Source: an uncultured Lachnospiraceae bacterium (lineage in GTDB: Bacteria; Bacillota; Clostridia; Lachnospirales; Lachnospiraceae). From it: a stretch of DNA of 64,000 nt. Shown piece by piece: positions 60,740 through 64,000 of this stretch. The notes beneath the pieces are model-generated. The model saw nothing but the letters and a program-made list of their open reading frames with translations, was not told the origin of the DNA and ran no database searches. A program made the position numbers and the translations under genes. Location of the stretch: assembly GCA_910585545.1 (NCBI GenBank), contig CAJUFN010000005.1, positions 1 through 64,000 on the forward strand. Direction: 5' to 3'. Within the stretch, counting starts at the first letter, position 1. Every line of letters starts with the position of its first letter.

Positions 60740-61906
60740 ATGGCAAATATCAAAATATTAGAACAAACTCTGCCAAAAGCACCATTAAAGATCATCGCGC
60801 TGGAAAGCTGCAAAGAGCTTGGGCAGAAAGTAAATGACTATATTGTAAAATTTCGCAAAGAAGCACTAACTGATCCTTCTGCCTCTTTTGCTGACTATAA
60901 ACATGAAAACTATCTTACCGATCACTCCTGCCCGCGTTTTGGAAGCGGTGAGGCAAAGGCAACTCTTTTGGAAAGTGTTCGCGGAAAAGATTTATTTATT
61001 ATCGTAGATGTATGCAATCATAGTCTGACTTACACGGTCAACGGTCATACAAATTACATGTCGCCGGATGACCATTATCAGGATTTAAAGCGAGTTATTT
61101 CTGCCGCTACCGGAAAGGCAAACCGTATCTCGGTCATTATGCCGTTTTTATATGAAAGCAGACAGCACAAACGTACCAAAAGAGAATCTTTGGACTGTGC
61201 GCTTGCACTCGAAGAACTGATGAATATGGGTGTGGAAAACATCATTACGTTTGACGCACATGATCCTCGCGTTCAGAATGCCATTCCACTAGAAGGCTTC
61301 GATAATTTCGGACCACAGTATCAGTTTATGAAAGCACTGCTTCGCAATGTGCCGGATTTGAAAATCAATAAAGATCACTTAATGATCGTAAGCCCGGATG
61401 AAGGCGCTATGCATCGTGCCGTTTATTTTTCCAATGTCCTTGGCGTCGACATGGGCATGTTCTATAAACGCCGCGACTATTCTACCATTATCAATGGCAA
61501 AAATCCAATCGTTGCACATGAATTTTTAGGAGATGACGTGGCTGGAAAAGACGTTATCATCATCGACGATATGATTGCTTCCGGCGAAAGCATGCTTGAT
61601 GTTGCCAAGAAATTAAAAGAGCGCAATGCAAACCGTGTGTTTGTATGCACTACTTTTGGCCTTTTCACAGAGGGCTTCGCAAAATTTGACGAATACTATG
61701 AGAAGGGCTATATTAACAAAGTCATAACGACAAATCTTACTTATCTTCCGCCAGCTGCTATGGCGAAACCATACTTTGTAGTGGCAGATATGAGTAAATA
61801 TCTTGCCTTGATCATCGATTCCCTGAATCATGATATGTCTATTGGCGACGTTATGGTTCCAACGGAAAAAATCCGTACCTTGCTTGAAAAATATCAGGAA
61901 AAATAA
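60740..61906 (+). CDS. prs: ribose-phosphate pyrophosphokinase (long form)
   Basis: A 388-residue PRPP synthetase, longer than the usual 315 residues. The PRPP-binding loop VIIIDDMIASGESMLD (about residues 272-287) and EGAMHRAVYFSN are clear. The N-terminal catalytic part is diverged (RQHKRTKRESLDCALALEEL), a pattern seen in a Clostridial subgroup that also carries a second short Prs. It supplies PRPP for nucleotides, His and Trp. It stands alone, convergent with aroE. Confidence 0.87.
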   Translation: MANIKILEQTLPKAPLKIIALESCKELGQKVNDYIVKFRKEALTDPSASFADYKHENYLTDHSCPRFGSGEAKATLLESVRGKDLFIIVDVCNHSLTYTVNGHTNYMSPDDHYQDLKRVISAATGKANRISVIMPFLYESRQHKRTKRESLDCALALEELMNMGVENIITFDAHDPRVQNAIPLEGFDNFGPQYQFMKALLRNVPDLKINKDHLMIVSPDEGAMHRAVYFSNVLGVDMGMFYKRRDYSTIINGKNPIVAHEFLGDDVAGKDVIIIDDMIASGESMLDVAKKLKERNANRVFVCTTFGLFTEGFAKFDEYYEKGYINKVITTNLTYLPPAAMAKPYFVVADMSKYLALIIDSLNHDMSIGDVMVPTEKIRTLLEKYQEK

Positions 61907-61913
61907 ATAAATC

Positions 61914-61946
61914 GAGGACGCAGCTTTTTAACAACGCTGCGTCCTC
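61914..61946. terminator. hairpin between prs and aroE
   Basis: GAGGACGCAGC (61914-61924) pairs with GCTGCGTCCTC (61936-61946). It lies 8 nt after the prs stop between convergent genes and is related to the hairpin at 15779-15815. Confidence 0.7.
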
Positions 61947-61966
61947 TGTTTCATTTTCATCTGATT

Positions 61967-62782
61967 CTAAAACAACCTGGATAGCTCTTCGTGTATTGCA
62001 TTTCCCAGCCGATAATTAATTTCCTGTCCAAACCATATTTCTTCTGAACGGATGGCTTGCCCCACCAGCATGGATAGTCCGGTCACAATTTTTAAACCTT
62101 CCTCTTTTGCAATATTCAAAAACTCTGTCATAAGCGGATTATACACGATATCCGCTGCTGCTTTAAAAGTTCTTATTACTTCACGCTCGACGACACTTTC
62201 ACCTTCATTCGGGTACATGCCTACTGGTGTTGTGTTGATAAGAATATCTCCAAACAACTCATCTTCATATGTAAAGCATTTAATATATGGAAAACGTTCC
62301 TTTAATTTTTCCGCTTTTTCTATCGTGCGTGCAACTACCGTGATTTTCGCTGCACCTCCATTTTTCATGGCATAAATAACCGCACATGCTGCGCCGCCAT
62401 TTCCAAGGATGACAACATTTTTTCCTTTGACACTTACATTTTGCAGTTCAAACATATAACGGATTCCGATATGGTCACTATTGTATCCGTATGCCTTCCC
62501 ATCTTTCAAATGAATCGTATTTACTGCACCGATAGCCTTTGCGTCTTCCCCCAGTTCATCCAGATATGCCATAACCGCTTCCTTATATGGCATCGTTACA
62601 TTCAATCCCATCAGTTTCTTTTGTTTCATCATCTCTACGACATTACACACTTCTTCCGGGCAAAGTTCTATCTTTTCATAAGTCCCCTCTATCCCTAACT
62701 GCCGATACATATATTTATGGATTTCCGGAGAAAGCGAGTGCTTTAAAGTTTTTCCAATCACCGCCAAATGCACTGTACTCAT
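61967..62782 (-). CDS. aroE: shikimate dehydrogenase
   Basis: A 271-residue NADPH enzyme reducing 3-dehydroshikimate. The shikimate-binding serines lie in HSLSPEIHKYMYR, the catalytic Lys is in NVTMPYKEAVM (about residue 66), and the cofactor loop is ILGNGGAACAV (about 126-136). It follows aroB by 25 nt on the same strand. Confidence 0.96.
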   Translation of the reverse strand: MSTVHLAVIGKTLKHSLSPEIHKYMYRQLGIEGTYEKIELCPEEVCNVVEMMKQKKLMGLNVTMPYKEAVMAYLDELGEDAKAIGAVNTIHLKDGKAYGYNSDHIGIRYMFELQNVSVKGKNVVILGNGGAACAVIYAMKNGGAAKITVVARTIEKAEKLKERFPYIKCFTYEDELFGDILINTTPVGMYPNEGESVVEREVIRTFKAAADIVYNPLMTEFLNIAKEEGLKIVTGLSMLVGQAIRSEEIWFGQEINYRLGNAIHEELSRLF

Positions 62783-62807
62783 TTTTCAAATCCTTCTTTC
62801 TATATCA

Positions 62808-63866
62808 CTATACCATTTCTACTTCATCAAAATACTGAATATCAGCAGGATAAATCTCGCTTTCTGAGATTTCCTTTAACAGAATCAAATTCAGGGTATT
62901 TTTAAAATTCTTTTTATCCCTGGTAATCGCACTCACCAGGTTCTCCATCGGAATATCTGCTTTTAACGGCAATCCATACATCTTTAATATCCTGCCAATC
63001 GCTTCTGCGGTTCCTTCTTTGGTGAATCCTTTTTTTTCGGAAATTCTTGTGATCTGATACATTCCTTCCGCCACTGCCTCTCCATGGCTTTCTCTTGTAT
63101 AGTGACAATATTGTTCAATCGCATGCGCTAGGGTATGTCCAAAATTCAACAGCATCCGCTCACCTTTATCAAACTGATCTTTTTCCACGATGTCTCGTTT
63201 GATATTCACACATCGATAAATAACGGTTGTCATATGTTCTTTCAGATTTTCATAAGAGCCACTTTGTTCTAAAAGTTCAAACAACTCCTTGTCTTTGATG
63301 CATCCATATTTGATAACTTCTCCCATCCCATCTTTCAAATAACGCTTGGGTAAAGTTTCCAATACATTCGGATCGATCAATACCATTTTCGGCTGATAAA
63401 ACGCCCCTACAAGATTCTTTCCTTCCGGCAAATCTACCGCAACCTTTCCCCCTATAGAGGAATCTACCTGTGCGAGTAAGGAAGTAGGAATCTGTATAAA
63501 TGGAATTCCTCTTAAATACGTTGCAGCCACAAATCCTGCCAGATCTCCAACCACACCGCCGCCAAGTGCGATAATCAAATCACTTCTTGTGATACCTGCT
63601 TTTAACAATGCGCTATAAATGCCCGAAAGCATCTGAAAATTTTTAGACTGCTCTCCATGCGGAATGATATAGCTTCCGCAATCATACGATCCATTCAGCT
63701 GACTCTCGATACATTCGCCATAAAGTGCATAAACCCTGTCATCAGAAATAATAAAAATCTTTTTCCCATTGAATTTCTCCTTTATATGGCACTCTACCTT
63801 ATTCAAAATTCCTCTTTCAATATAAATTGGATAGCTTAAAGCCCCAAGCTCGACCATCATTTCCAT
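62808..63866 (-). CDS. aroB: 3-dehydroquinate synthase
   Basis: A 352-residue enzyme cyclising DAHP to 3-dehydroquinate, the second shikimate step. The NAD site is IALGGGVVGDLAGFVAATY (about 97-115), and zinc ligands are in LNFGHTLAHAIEQ and RESHGEAVAEGM. It lies 29 nt after the DAHP synthase gene, so the operon order follows the pathway: DAHP synthase, aroB, aroE. Confidence 0.97.
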   Translation of the reverse strand: MEMMVELGALSYPIYIERGILNKVECHIKEKFNGKKIFIISDDRVYALYGECIESQLNGSYDCGSYIIPHGEQSKNFQMLSGIYSALLKAGITRSDLIIALGGGVVGDLAGFVAATYLRGIPFIQIPTSLLAQVDSSIGGKVAVDLPEGKNLVGAFYQPKMVLIDPNVLETLPKRYLKDGMGEVIKYGCIKDKELFELLEQSGSYENLKEHMTTVIYRCVNIKRDIVEKDQFDKGERMLLNFGHTLAHAIEQYCHYTRESHGEAVAEGMYQITRISEKKGFTKEGTAEAIGRILKMYGLPLKADIPMENLVSAITRDKKNFKNTLNLILLKEISESEIYPADIQYFDEVEMV

Positions 63867-63895
63867 TAAATCTCTCCCATCAAGACAAGTAGTTC

Positions 63896-64000
63896 TTACC
63901 TAAGTTTCTTTCCTACTACCGGTGCGATTGTCCCTATCGTCTGCAAAAGCATATCATATTTTTCTGGTTTTAATGACTGTGCCCCATCACACAAAGCGCA
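63896..64000 (-). CDS. 3-deoxy-7-phosphoheptulonate (DAHP) synthase, C-terminal end only
   Basis: The last 34 codons of a gene cut by the window edge: CALCDGAQSLKPEKYDMLLQ and then APVVGKKLR, stop at 63896-63898. This matches the C-terminus of type I DAHP synthases of the AroF/AroA(beta) group. It fits the following aroB and aroE. Confidence 0.85.
   Translation of the reverse strand, partial: CALCDGAQSLKPEKYDMLLQTIGTIAPVVGKKLR

Noticed and set aside
1..64000. CRISPR arrays, toxin-antitoxin modules or restriction systems
   Set aside because: No regularly spaced repeats, no cas genes and no recognisable toxin-antitoxin or restriction-modification proteins were seen.

Overview
The window looks like a chromosomal segment of a low-GC, anaerobic, spore-forming Firmicute. 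Clostridia, most likely Lachnospiraceae, fits best. The evidence is spoIVA, the GGGtGRT/NifU-like pair, a very long 2-hydroxyacyl-CoA dehydratase activase-like protein, a secreted GH84 glycosidase, AGGAGG-type ribosome binding sites and bacterial type-A RNase P RNA. Species was not determined.

Layout. 1-3.3 kb: a non-coding left edge, then a minus-strand LysR / cupin / flavodoxin / carboxymuconolactone-decarboxylase-like redox cluster with palindromic operator candidates. 3.4-6.7 kb: an accessory patch with a glycosyltransferase fused to an alpha/beta-hydrolase, a frameshifted PNPOx pseudogene joined to an unknown fragment, and tRNA-Leu(CAA). 6.7-24.5 kb: core genes including a lipoprotein, lysA, a rhomboid-like protein, the 1414-aa activase-like protein, an aminotransferase, gpmI, an SDR, ilvC-ilvN, a CorA-like protein, maf, an ABC-F ATPase and dtd. 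24.6-26.5 kb: a BlaI/BlaR1-type sensor pair. 26.5-41.3 kb: a D-2-hydroxyacid dehydrogenase, the GGGtGRT/NifU-like operon, a GNAT-membrane fusion, cinA-like, pgsA, rimO, rpoZ, gmk, yicC, rqcH and a folate operon (folC-folE-HD-folP-folBK).

41.4-44.6 kb is the clearest accessory island. It holds dispersed palindromic repeats, a probable group II intron fragment, decayed Tn916-family xis and int genes, and an AT-rich intact gene for a secreted protein resembling a cysteine peptidase. 44.6-64 kb returns to core functions: the GH84 surface glycosidase, glyA, a DUF815 ATPase, pheA, pyrB-pyrI, rnpB, rnhA, spoIVA, gpsA-plsY-der-DUF512, prs, and the aroE/aroB/DAHP synthase cluster cut by the right edge.

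The genes cover folate, aromatic, branched-chain, lysine and pyrimidine biosynthesis, phospholipid synthesis and translation quality control. No complete novel defence or mobile system was found. The best leads are the GT-hydrolase fusion, the GNAT-membrane fusion, the HD protein inside the folate operon, the peptidase-like cargo beside the dead Tn916 module, and the dispersed palindrome families. All annotation was done by eye; family assignments come from recognised motifs, not database searches.
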